Assembly: GCA_016840025.1 (NCBI GenBank)
Contig: JAEOTF010000296.1
Span: 1 to 9,489 of the forward strand
Direction: 5' to 3'
Length of the DNA: 9,489 nt
Source: Candidatus Hodarchaeota archaeon
GTDB lineage: Archaea; Asgardarchaeota; Heimdallarchaeia; Hodarchaeales; YT1-039
This document shows positions 1 to 5,775 of this stretch, piece by piece. A program made the position numbers and the translations under genes. The notes beneath the pieces were generated by a model. It saw only the letters and a program-made list of their open reading frames with translations. It had not been told where the DNA came from and searched no databases. Numbering within the stretch: position 1 is the first letter of the stretch; every line of letters begins with the position of its first letter.

Positions 1-1
1 T

Positions 2-388
2 AGACTAAATATCAATAAAGGAATCACAATTCCCGAAATTGTTGAAAAGACCAAGCTTAATAGAGTAACGGTAACAAAACACCTAAACAGGTTAGTAGCT
101 ATAAGGGAAGCATACTCAGTTTCGCGAGGAAAACTCACAATTTATTATAAGAATGGCCGCATAGTTCACAAAATAAATATGAAAGATACGTATCTAAAAG
201 ACCGCGTCTACAGCTTTTACCGATTACAAAATGAAGATGGAAAATTTATCTATATACAAGAAAAAGAGAGGGACAAGTACAACAGAATCGTTGTGAAAGG
301 TGGTATACTAATAAGAGATCAAGATTTTATGAAGTTCCTTTCTGAATTACAATCGTTTGCACTTGAGGTTACAAAAAATGAAAGATAA
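2..388 (+). CDS. Winged-helix DNA-binding protein, C-terminal part (5' end outside window)
   Basis: The frame is open from the left edge to TAA at 386-388, and no ATG, GTG or TTG occurs in it before the internal Met codon at 179. The true start therefore lies outside the window. The visible 128 residues begin with a helix-turn-helix/winged-helix pattern (ITIPEIVEKTKLNRVTVTKH, then a basic LNRL helix and a beta-wing with SRGKLTIYY). A strand-rich domain follows (GKFIYIQEKERDKYNRIVV) and ends in a helix (DFMKFLSELQSF). That second part resembles the PC4/PUR-type single-strand-binding layout, but only by eye. The 3' end overlaps the next gene's ATG (378) by 11 bp, which suggests translational coupling with the TGT-like gene and possibly a shared regulatory role. 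The family is not identified further. The HTH reading is fairly secure; the PC4/PUR comparison is speculative. Confidence 0.7.
   Translation, partial: RLNINKGITIPEIVEKTKLNRVTVTKHLNRLVAIREAYSVSRGKLTIYYKNGRIVHKINMKDTYLKDRVYSFYRLQNEDGKFIYIQEKERDKYNRIVVKGGILIRDQDFMKFLSELQSFALEVTKNER
364..369 (+). promoter_or_regulatory. Ribosome binding site fixing the start of the TGT-like gene
   Basis: TGAGGT ends 8 nt before ATG 378. It supports ATG 378 over the upstream in-frame TTG at 357, which has no such site. The site lies inside the end of the preceding gene, as expected for a coupled operon. Confidence 0.6.
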
Positions 389-1742
389 GCAGTTTGTACA
401 AATTAAAGAAACAAACCGCGACCGTTATGCAAGAATTACTCAAACAGTAATAAATAACAAGACAATTCAGACGCCTTGTTTTTCTCCCAGAATAACAAAA
501 AGTCCAAATTATGATGAACTCGAGTTATTTATAAGGCTAAGAACGACACAACTCACACAATATCTAGGAGTCCATGTTGTTCGACTACCCGATCTTAATA
601 AAGTTATAGATCCAAAACTAGTCAGAATACACCAAACCACCCTCGATAATTCATACATGGAAGAAGGGTTTCTTAAATTCCGGAAAAATAATGTGTTTCT
701 AGTTGACCCATCCCTTGAATATCTATACTATGAAAGACATATGAAAAACCTCGCCTCGACTCCAAACATACCAGAGCCAATAAAGGAATATGTCCATCAC
801 TCTTTAGAAAAAAAGGACTCCACTTTAAAATATCAAGAATATAAGAATTGGCACCGTTCATTCCACTCCAAGTTTTGGCATGAACTTGATAAGGATAGAC
901 GCAGTAGAAACCGACTAGTAGGTGAGCTGTTAGATCATTCAATGGAGCGCGAAGCAGATCTTGCAATTCCTCCAGTACCACTTGCAACCAATGAAAGCCT
1001 CTTTGATCTGGCTATATCAATAAACAGAATCAGTAGAGAACTAATTAATGCAAACTATGAAAGCGTTGATCAATGCGCCACATATTTCTTACTACCTGCG
1101 TGGATACTGACTCGAAAAGAATCCGTAAAGAGATACATATTATCAAAGCTTGAAGATTATATTATTCGTATTCCTGCAAAACTAACAATCTTAAAGTTTA
1201 AAAATCTTAACATAGGTCAAGGCCGAATTGTAGAACGAGAAGAAATTCGGACGCTTGCAGATACAATTTCAAGAATAAAAAAAGCCCAACCGGAAAGATT
1301 ATTTATGCTCCTTGAAGCGGGAATATACGCATCCCCTCTCGCAGCTGTGGGATTTGATATAGTTTCCACATCGCTTACAGGACATGATAGTGATGGAGGA
1401 TTTAGTTTTGAAAAAAGAGGAAAGTGGTTTGATCCTAAAGAACTAATCACTCGATCAATTTCCGATGTTTGGACAATGTACAAAAATGGTGATGATAACC
1501 TTCCTTGCTATTGTACTGCATGCAGACAAATGAGTGAAACAATGAAAAAACTACCTGAGTATAAATCCATCAATTTTGATGAATGGAATATGTTTAGAAG
1601 GGAACATTATTGCCTTACCATGAATGAGATTATGAGACAAATCGAACAAGCTATAAAAGATAAACAAATTGAACTTATAACTGATAAACTTGTAAATTCT
1701 GAATTGGCATTACTAAGGGACGTAATTCCGAGAGCCTTCTAA
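378..1742 (+). CDS. Divergent TGT-fold protein (tRNA-guanine transglycosylase / DpdA-like paralogue)
   Basis: 454 residues from ATG 378. The family call rests on three landmarks. The N-terminus RYARITQTVINNKTIQTPCF matches the TGT opening (R-x-G-x-[IL]-T...G-x-[IL]-x-TP-x-F). The zinc site is C377-x-C379-xx-C382-x27-H410, very close to the canonical CxCxxC...H. The segment AAVGFDIVS (about 322-330) aligns with the TGT 'AxxxGxDxFD' strand. D110 (FLVDPSLEY) fits the first catalytic Asp of the DSGG motif. By eye, the nucleophile Asp position is Ser330, and the GGL base-recognition loop and FDEC-type segment are not conserved (ADLAIPP at 193-199). No PUA domain is seen, unlike archaeosine TGT. 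TGTs swap a guanine for a 7-deazaguanine in tRNA; DpdA homologues do so in DNA. A full-length, undisrupted frame argues for a functional repurposed enzyme, but substrate and activity are unknown. It overlaps the wHTH gene and precedes a helicase. Confidence 0.72.
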   Translation: MKDKQFVQIKETNRDRYARITQTVINNKTIQTPCFSPRITKSPNYDELELFIRLRTTQLTQYLGVHVVRLPDLNKVIDPKLVRIHQTTLDNSYMEEGFLKFRKNNVFLVDPSLEYLYYERHMKNLASTPNIPEPIKEYVHHSLEKKDSTLKYQEYKNWHRSFHSKFWHELDKDRRSRNRLVGELLDHSMEREADLAIPPVPLATNESLFDLAISINRISRELINANYESVDQCATYFLLPAWILTRKESVKRYILSKLEDYIIRIPAKLTILKFKNLNIGQGRIVEREEIRTLADTISRIKKAQPERLFMLLEAGIYASPLAAVGFDIVSTSLTGHDSDGGFSFEKRGKWFDPKELITRSISDVWTMYKNGDDNLPCYCTACRQMSETMKKLPEYKSINFDEWNMFRREHYCLTMNEIMRQIEQAIKDKQIELITDKLVNSELALLRDVIPRAF

Positions 1743-1772
1743 AAAATTTAAGAATTAATTTCTGAAAAAACC

Positions 1773-1782
1773 CGTATATACG
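1773..1782 (+). promoter_or_regulatory. Candidate TATA box within a perfect palindrome, upstream of the helicase
   Basis: CGTATATACG is a perfect 10-bp palindrome containing TATATA and lies 31 nt after the TGT-like stop codon. A start site about 25 nt downstream would give an mRNA leader of roughly 80 nt before GTG 1889. The self-complementary box could also be a regulator-binding site. This is a sequence-pattern call only. Confidence 0.4.
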
Positions 1783-1807
1783 TAATTTTCTAAGTTAGCA
1801 ACTGCAG

Positions 1808-1877
1808 ACAAAAACCCAAAACAACAACCTCAAATACAACTAAACACATTATACCACTAACTATCATCCTTTTTTTA
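1808..1877 (+). other. 70-nt G-free, A/C-rich leader before the helicase
   Basis: Not one G occurs from 1808 to 1877. The stretch is mostly A and C, and changes to TCCTTTTTTT just before the ribosome site. If transcribed, such an RNA could form neither G-C nor G-U pairs within itself and should stay unstructured. The T7 tract at 1871-1876 and adjoining T could also terminate upstream transcription weakly, as T tracts can in archaea. Confidence 0.45.
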
Positions 1878-1883
1878 GAGGAG
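1877..1883 (+). promoter_or_regulatory. Ribosome binding site for the helicase GTG start
   Basis: AGAGGAG ends 5 nt before GTG 1889. It supports this GTG over the next in-frame Met at codon 13. Confidence 0.65.
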
Positions 1884-1888
1884 ATCTT

Positions 1889-4018
1889 GTGGTTAATAAT
1901 GAAGAATCTATTTTAAGGGACTTGATGAGCGTTAAAAATATAACTGAATTGTGGGATTCACAAAAAAGAGCACTAGAAGCAGGTTTACTATTAAAAAACG
2001 ATAATTTCGTAATAATTGCACCAACAGCTTCTGGGAAAACTCTAAATGCTGAATTTGCTATGCTACAAACTTTAAGAAGGGATGGAAAATGCGTCTATCT
2101 TGTACCGTTAAGTGTTCTGAAAACAGAGAAACAAAAAGAATTTAGTTACCTCCAAGATGTTTGGGGATATAAAATAACTGCAAAAGGTGATTGGAAAAAT
2201 TCTGATATTGTGATTACTACTTTCGAATCTTTCCATAAGGCAGCTCTTCTGAACCCTGCAAGTACAGCGATTTTTGATTTAGCGATTGTAGATGAGTTTC
2301 ACATTTTATATGATCAGAATAGAGGATTTAATCTCGAGAAAGCCCTAACGCTGTTAAGAGAGTCAAATACAAGGGTTATTTGTTTGTCTGCAACATTTGA
2401 AGATAAAGAGGAAATTCAAGGTTGGTTGAATTCAGAGCTGACAATCGGGAAAGAAAGAACAGTTCCACTGGAGTTCGGAAAGATTGATCTTAGACAGCAC
2501 CCATCCAGCAGGAAAATGAGAGAATTATATTCCTGGCTTTTAAATTCAAGTGAAAATTATCCAATTTTATTTTTTTGTTCTACCAGAGACAGTACTAGAA
2601 GCCGAGCAACGGCTTTATGTAAACTTGCTAGAGAAACTGTTCATGACATAGACAGCTTAAGAGTAGAAATGGCAGATGTCGTTTCTAGGACAACGTTTAC
2701 AAGTTTAGAGGAAGAGCTTTACAATTGTCTTTGTAAAAAGATTGCTTTCCATCACTCCGGTTTAGATGTTAAAATCAGAGAATTCGTTGTTGAGAAATTC
2801 AAGAATAGACAAGTGAATTTCCTCTTTGCCACAACAGGATTAGCGTATGGAATTAATTTTCCCGCTAAATCAGTAATTCTTTGTGACTTAACAATGTATG
2901 GCGAAAAAAGAATGATAGATATTCCTGTTTATTTATTCTTACAGATGGCTGGAAGAGCAGGAAGGCCAGAGTTTGGAAATAAAGGCTATGCATACGTAGT
3001 AATAAAAACCAATGCTGATGTTGCAAAATCGAATAAATTACTTAAAGGTGAAATAGAAGAAGCTGTTTCACACATTGCAGTAGATGATCTCTTTAAGAAG
3101 GCAGTTCTAGAAATAATTTACTCGGGGAAAAAACAGGAAGATCAGATTATTTCGTTCTTTGAAAATACGTTCTATAACTATCAATCAACACAGCGACAAG
3201 GTTTAATTAATTTCGATTTGAAGAGTATTTTGCGAAAATACTTGAAACAATTGATGCATCAGCAATTCATTGAGTTCCTTGGAGCTCCAGGTTTCAGACT
3301 TACCGACCTAGGAGAAGTTACAATGAAATTCCTGTTCCAAACATTTAGAACATATACACTAGAAGGTTTTATGAGAATGAACGAATATCTTACTTCACAA
3401 AGTGAAGTCAGAGCTGACTTTGCACTTATATATAAACTATCTAAGGACTTTGAAGGTTTAAGAACTTACAAAATACCGAGAAAACGTGTCGATGCAATAG
3501 AAAATTTCTATCAACAAATTGGTGTTAATCGTTGTTTACATGCAGAATATTCGGCTTACGCAATTTACTATGGTTGGATTGAAAATAAACCGGAATATGA
3601 AATTGAAGAAGAATTCAAGGTTTTTAGTAGTGCTATAAAGAATGTTTCTGATGAGATGACTAAGATATTAGACATTTACGAAGAATTAAGCCGTAAAAAA
3701 AGGTTGAGTATTCCGCCCGAATTTCAGGATTTGAAAGACAGAATGTCACTTGGGGTAAAAAAGGAAGAAATTCCTTTTGCAAAATTGCGGAATATTGGAA
3801 GGGAAACGGTGAGAAAACTGTCACGTTGGTGTAATTCCATTCTAAGGAGAACTCCATATAACTTCAGAGGAGACATGCTTAGCATTTTGATTCAATTTTA
3901 TGAAGCTAGGAATAGGGATGATAATTTTCTTTTGACTACCTTGGCTAATAATATTGAAAATATGGGACCGGTTCGTGCAGGAAAAATCGTTGATTTGGTC
4001 AAATCACGGATAGGTTGA
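1889..4018 (+). CDS. Hel308/Ski2-like superfamily 2 helicase
   Basis: 709 residues from GTG, the usual length of archaeal Hel308. All core SF2 motifs are visible: Walker A APTASGKT (44-51), DEFH Walker B (135-138; DEVH/DEIH-like in relatives), SAT (167-169), FCSTR motif IV (229-233), FHHSGL (287-292), ATTGLAYGINFPA motif V (about 314-326) and QMAGRAGRP motif VI (352-360). A winged-helix region probably follows (about 395-490), then a helical ratchet-like part. The C-terminus has helix-hairpin-helix-like segments (LRNIGRETVRKL near 633-644 and IENMGPVRAGKIVDLV at 689-704). Hel308 unwinds DNA 3'-5' at stalled forks; this activity is inferred from the family. The gene sits between the TGT-like gene and a small beta-rich gene on the same strand. 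That, and its divergence at motif II, leave open that it is a system-specific paralogue rather than the housekeeping Hel308. Confidence 0.85.
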   Translation: MVNNEESILRDLMSVKNITELWDSQKRALEAGLLLKNDNFVIIAPTASGKTLNAEFAMLQTLRRDGKCVYLVPLSVLKTEKQKEFSYLQDVWGYKITAKGDWKNSDIVITTFESFHKAALLNPASTAIFDLAIVDEFHILYDQNRGFNLEKALTLLRESNTRVICLSATFEDKEEIQGWLNSELTIGKERTVPLEFGKIDLRQHPSSRKMRELYSWLLNSSENYPILFFCSTRDSTRSRATALCKLARETVHDIDSLRVEMADVVSRTTFTSLEEELYNCLCKKIAFHHSGLDVKIREFVVEKFKNRQVNFLFATTGLAYGINFPAKSVILCDLTMYGEKRMIDIPVYLFLQMAGRAGRPEFGNKGYAYVVIKTNADVAKSNKLLKGEIEEAVSHIAVDDLFKKAVLEIIYSGKKQEDQIISFFENTFYNYQSTQRQGLINFDLKSILRKYLKQLMHQQFIEFLGAPGFRLTDLGEVTMKFLFQTFRTYTLEGFMRMNEYLTSQSEVRADFALIYKLSKDFEGLRTYKIPRKRVDAIENFYQQIGVNRCLHAEYSAYAIYYGWIENKPEYEIEEEFKVFSSAIKNVSDEMTKILDIYEELSRKKRLSIPPEFQDLKDRMSLGVKKEEIPFAKLRNIGRETVRKLSRWCNSILRRTPYNFRGDMLSILIQFYEARNRDDNFLLTTLANNIENMGPVRAGKIVDLVKSRIG

Positions 4019-4024
4019 ATAAAT

Positions 4025-4032
4025 GAGGGTGG
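4025..4032 (+). promoter_or_regulatory. Ribosome binding site for the 75-residue protein
   Basis: GAGGGTGG lies 10 nt before ATG 4043, directly after the helicase stop codon. It supports cotranscription and makes the small downstream frame a real gene. Confidence 0.5.
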
Positions 4033-4042
4033 AAGTAAAGAT

Positions 4043-4270
4043 ATGACTGTGAAAAGAAATAAAGGTCGATTTTATGCAAAATTACCTGACGGCAGTTTCT
4101 TAAATGTTACAATCTGGCCTGGTAAGTCAGTGCCCAATTCTGAAGTTATTGTCATGGAAGTAAGAAATAATCGAGATAATGTGTGGGAAACAGTTACAAG
4201 ATTGGCTATTTTCAGAACACCAGAAGGAAAATACGTTCATCTTCCTGAGAGAAACAGAGCGTCAAAATAA
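4043..4270 (+). CDS. Small beta-rich protein of unknown function
   Basis: 75 residues, starting 24 nt after the helicase stop behind a GAGGGTGG ribosome site, so probably in the helicase operon. No family is recognised. The sequence alternates short strands and turns: GRFYAKLPDGSFLNVTIWPG, then SEVIVMEVRNNRDNVWETVT, then IFRTPEGKYVHLPERN. It is basic overall, with no cysteine, signal peptide or membrane helix. The strand-turn-strand pattern with aromatic and basic residues would suit a nucleic-acid-binding beta barrel or a PC4-like fold serving the helicase, but this is inference from composition and position only. Confidence 0.6.
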   Translation: MTVKRNKGRFYAKLPDGSFLNVTIWPGKSVPNSEVIVMEVRNNRDNVWETVTRLAIFRTPEGKYVHLPERNRASK

Positions 4271-4332
4271 TTCACTAAGTAACAAAACTTCGAGTGTGGA
4301 TACTTTACATAGGACACGATAAGAAAAAATGA

Positions 4333-4696
4333 AAGTATATTTTAGGATTCCCCGAAGGGTCTAAAAAATTTTTGAAAGTACGGTTGAAATCCACCTTTCA
4401 TGATGTTCAATTGATGTTGGTTGTATCTCCTATCTTATTAAAAAACTCTTCGCCTTTCTTTATAGTAATGCGAGAAGCGTTTGTGCGTACTCGAATTGAA
4501 AAATAGTTAAATGTTACCCTTGTACTAACCAATAGAATCGGGCTAGCATGGTCATGTATCTTTATATGTGGTCGATGGAAATTTCTTGAAGAACCGATAT
4601 AATTTGGTGTTCTTTGGGAAAGAACTCGCCAAACAAGGTAAAATCAAAATGAAACGCTACAAGGGTAAACGACAGTTTGAGTACTTTGAGGTCTAA
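4333..4696 (+). pseudogene. Possible degraded coding remnant
   Basis: One + frame is open from 4333 to 4602 except for a single TAG at 4504. A second frame then reads GTG 4568 to TAA 4694 as 42 residues of protein-like sequence (VVDGNFLKNRYNLVFFGKEL, then AKQGKIKMKRYKGKRQFEYF and EV). Neither has a ribosome site. The frame change and in-frame stop suggest a decayed gene. The segment VVDGNFLKNRYN faintly recalls the second-aspartate region of some DDE transposases, so an insertion-sequence remnant is possible, but the match is too weak to name a family. It could also be chance open frame in AT-rich DNA. Confidence 0.3.
4342..4375 (+). terminator. Hairpin plus A/T tract after the helicase operon
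   Basis: TTAG (4342-4345) pairs with CTAA (4361-4364), and an inner CCC/GGG stem closes a CGAA loop. The sequence then runs into A6 and T5. This is a plausible end for the helicase/small-protein transcript, although archaeal termination usually needs only the T tract. Confidence 0.35.
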
Positions 4697-4705
4697 GTAC
4701 AACAG

Positions 4706-5149
4706 TTATTGATGAAGAAATTCACGTTTTAAATCCTGCTGAAACTCTGTCCATGACCCATCAAATTCCTTCCATTTTTCATTGAGTTCGAAGATATTTT
4801 TTCGTTTCCATTGCTCAAAACTTGATAAATTGCATAGTGCCTGTTGAAGTTGTTGCAGTTGTTGTTGCATCTTTTTTCTTGGTATAAACTTCTTTTTCCG
4901 ACAAGCATATTCAATCAGTTGTTTTCGACAGTCAGGGTTGCTTAAACAGTCAAGAACTCTATCACGGGCAATGAATCTCCATTCTCGGTGAAAATTTTTA
5001 ATACGTAGGATCGTCATGTGCTCATAGGGCGTTCCATTAACCCCAAAGTTCAATATCCTAGCTATTTGAGAATACGTATAGGAAGGATCTCTGTAGTACA
5101 ACTCAGCAAAGTCTCGTCTCAACCGTTTTTTTAGGTCGTCTGGCATCAT
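4706..5149 (-). CDS. Basic HTH-like protein with a glutamine-rich helix, unknown function
   Basis: 147 residues from ATG at 5149 (a second ATG follows at once). No family is recognised. The N-terminal half has a helix-turn-helix-like arrangement: YTYSQIARILNF (24-35), turn GVNGTPYEH, then MTILRIKNFHREW (45-57), much like DNA-binding domains in which a second helix reads DNA. A very basic stretch (RKKKFIPRKK, 84-93) leads into a Gln-rich amphipathic helix (MQQQLQQLQQAL, 94-105), possibly a short coiled coil for dimerisation. The end is rich in Trp, Phe and Lys. There are four scattered cysteines (68, 74, 83, 106) without a clear zinc spacing. No strong ribosome site precedes the ATG. An AATTTAAAA box centred about 29 nt upstream suggests a leaderless transcript. 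Its divergent neighbour is separated by a 14-bp palindrome, so autoregulation is possible. Confidence 0.6.
   Translation of the reverse strand: MMPDDLKKRLRRDFAELYYRDPSYTYSQIARILNFGVNGTPYEHMTILRIKNFHREWRFIARDRVLDCLSNPDCRKQLIEYACRKKKFIPRKKMQQQLQQLQQALCNLSSFEQWKRKNIFELNEKWKEFDGSWTEFQQDLKREFLHQ
4846..4870. repeat. CAA/TTG triplet-rich tract
   Basis: A short run rich in TTG triplets (CAA and CAG glutamine codons on the minus strand) inside the orphan gene encodes its QQQLQQLQQ helix. It is imperfect, and may be prone to length variation. Confidence 0.4.
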
Positions 5150-5173
5150 CTCATTGCTGAGCCTGTCCTACAA

Positions 5174-5183
5174 TAATTTAAAA
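5174..5183 (-). promoter_or_regulatory. TATA-like box for the minus-strand orphan gene
   Basis: On the minus strand this A/T stretch reads TTTTAAATTA and is centred about 29 nt before ATG 5149. With no good ribosome site nearby, it fits a leaderless archaeal promoter. Confidence 0.35.
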
Positions 5184-5207
5184 AACGTTCAGTTTTAATG
5201 ACACGGT

Positions 5208-5221
5208 TTAGCTTAAGCTAA
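5208..5221. promoter_or_regulatory. Perfect 14-bp palindrome between divergent genes
   Basis: TTAGCTTAAGCTAA is perfectly self-complementary with no spacer. It lies in the 143-bp gap between the divergent orphan HTH-like gene and the HhH gene, and within 25-50 nt of the TATA-like sequences on both sides. This is the expected form and place of an operator for a dimeric regulator. Confidence 0.45.
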
Positions 5222-5277
5222 GTTAAACAAAAAAAGTTAAGTAATCCTTATGTAATTAGGTTTTAAAAATGTTTTTC

Positions 5278-5284
5278 AGGAGGT
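5278..5284 (+). promoter_or_regulatory. Near-perfect Shine-Dalgarno for the HhH protein
   Basis: AGGAGGT sits 8 nt before ATG 5293. It is the strongest ribosome site in the window and suggests high translation. Confidence 0.75.
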
Positions 5285-5292
5285 AAAATAAC

Positions 5293-5739
5293 ATGGAAAA
5301 ATCTCCGTTTATAGTGAAATTTTATGACACGGCTTATGAAGATAAGACTTTAGAAGAGTTAATAAAAGCACCAACGGACGCGATAAGTGGTGTTAGCACA
5401 TCTGACGCTGAAGATTTAAAAAAAGCGTTTGGAATTGATACCGTCGAAGAACTTGCTATAAACAAGTATGTGAGACTTGCACAAGGAATTAATTGCTTTT
5501 CTGAATGCTCAGGGGAAATTTTGGACAAAGCCTTTGAATCGAAGGAATATGAAAAATTGAGGAAGAAACCTGTCTCTGCGATTTCAGGAGTTTCTGAAGA
5601 AGATGCGAAGCGACTTAAAAAAGCCTTTGGAATTGATAACATTCAAGAATTAGCTGAAAACAAATATGTAGCTATAGCCCAAACAACTGTTGCGATGGCT
5701 TCAATGGTGAAGATTCTCAAAGCAGCTGGAGCTTTCTAG
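5293..5739 (+). CDS. Small protein with two tandem helix-hairpin-helix-like repeats
   Basis: 148 residues. Two copies of a roughly 50-residue unit are offset by 66 residues: AISGVSTSDAEDLKKAFGID (30-49) and AISGVSEEDAKRLKKAFGID (96-115). Each is followed by [TN][VI][QE]EL-A-[IE]NKYV-x-[LI]AQ. The ISGVS..DA..LKKAFGI pattern is a degenerate helix-hairpin-helix of the kind found in small archaeal proteins (DUF4332-like or RNA polymerase/RecA-type HhH). The first unit is preceded by a short extra N-terminus (MEKSPFIVKFYD). Such domains usually contact the DNA backbone, or form protein interfaces when the hairpin glycines are lost as here (GVS rather than GxG). No catalytic residues or membrane segments are visible. 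The strong Shine-Dalgarno suggests an abundant protein. It converges on the XPF-type nuclease gene with only 36 bp between. A joint repair role is an inference from this position. Confidence 0.7.
   Translation: MEKSPFIVKFYDTAYEDKTLEELIKAPTDAISGVSTSDAEDLKKAFGIDTVEELAINKYVRLAQGINCFSECSGEILDKAFESKEYEKLRKKPVSAISGVSEEDAKRLKKAFGIDNIQELAENKYVAIAQTTVAMASMVKILKAAGAF
5428..5638 (+). repeat. Internal duplication in the HhH gene
   Basis: The 13-mer TTTGGAATTGATA occurs at 5428-5440 and 5626-5638, exactly 198 bp (66 codons) apart, within two diverged coding copies. It reflects an old in-gene duplication. Confidence 0.65.
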
Positions 5740-5769
5740 AGACCATTTCTTTCATTTTTTTCGAAAGCT
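5730..5769. terminator. Likely bidirectional terminator between convergent genes
   Basis: AGCTTTC (5730-5736) and GAAAGCT (5763-5769) form a 7-bp inverted repeat around the HhH stop codon. A nearer CTTTC (5749-5753) can also pair with GAAAG (5763-5767). A T7 tract (5755-5761) lies between. It serves the + transcript directly; the minus gene ends at 5776. Confidence 0.4.
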
Positions 5770-5775
5770 GGAATG

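Larger units (their letters stand above)
4271..4705. other. 435-bp gap without an intact gene
   Basis: No full-length gene is seen on either strand. The gap holds a terminator-like hairpin (4342-4364), reading-frame remnants on the + strand (4333-4696) and a 6-bp inverted repeat GTACTT...AAGTAC (4681-4686/4695-4700) just beyond the 3' end of the minus-strand gene. No tRNA-like cloverleaf or repeat array was recognised. Confidence 0.5.

Noticed and set aside
357..377. TTG 357 as start of the TGT-like protein
   Set aside because: The ribosome site TGAGGT lies after this TTG and is correctly spaced for ATG 378.
179..388. A complete 69-residue protein starting at ATG 179
   Set aside because: The frame is open upstream to the window edge with a clear HTH pattern, and there is no ribosome site before 179; it is the tail of a longer gene.
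673..1483. Two minus-strand frames (673-987 and 1217-1483)
   Set aside because: Shadows of the TGT-like gene, which has convincing motifs along this region.
4372..4402. CRISPR-like element (GAAAG...GTTGAAATCC)
   Set aside because: It resembles fragments of archaeal CRISPR repeats but occurs once, with no spaced copies; TGAAAG/CTTTCA is only a short inverted repeat.
4504..4506. In-frame TAG read as pyrrolysine
   Set aside because: TAG serves as an ordinary stop for several genes here (HhH protein, XPF nuclease, right-edge membrane protein), and the frame around 4504 has no ribosome site.
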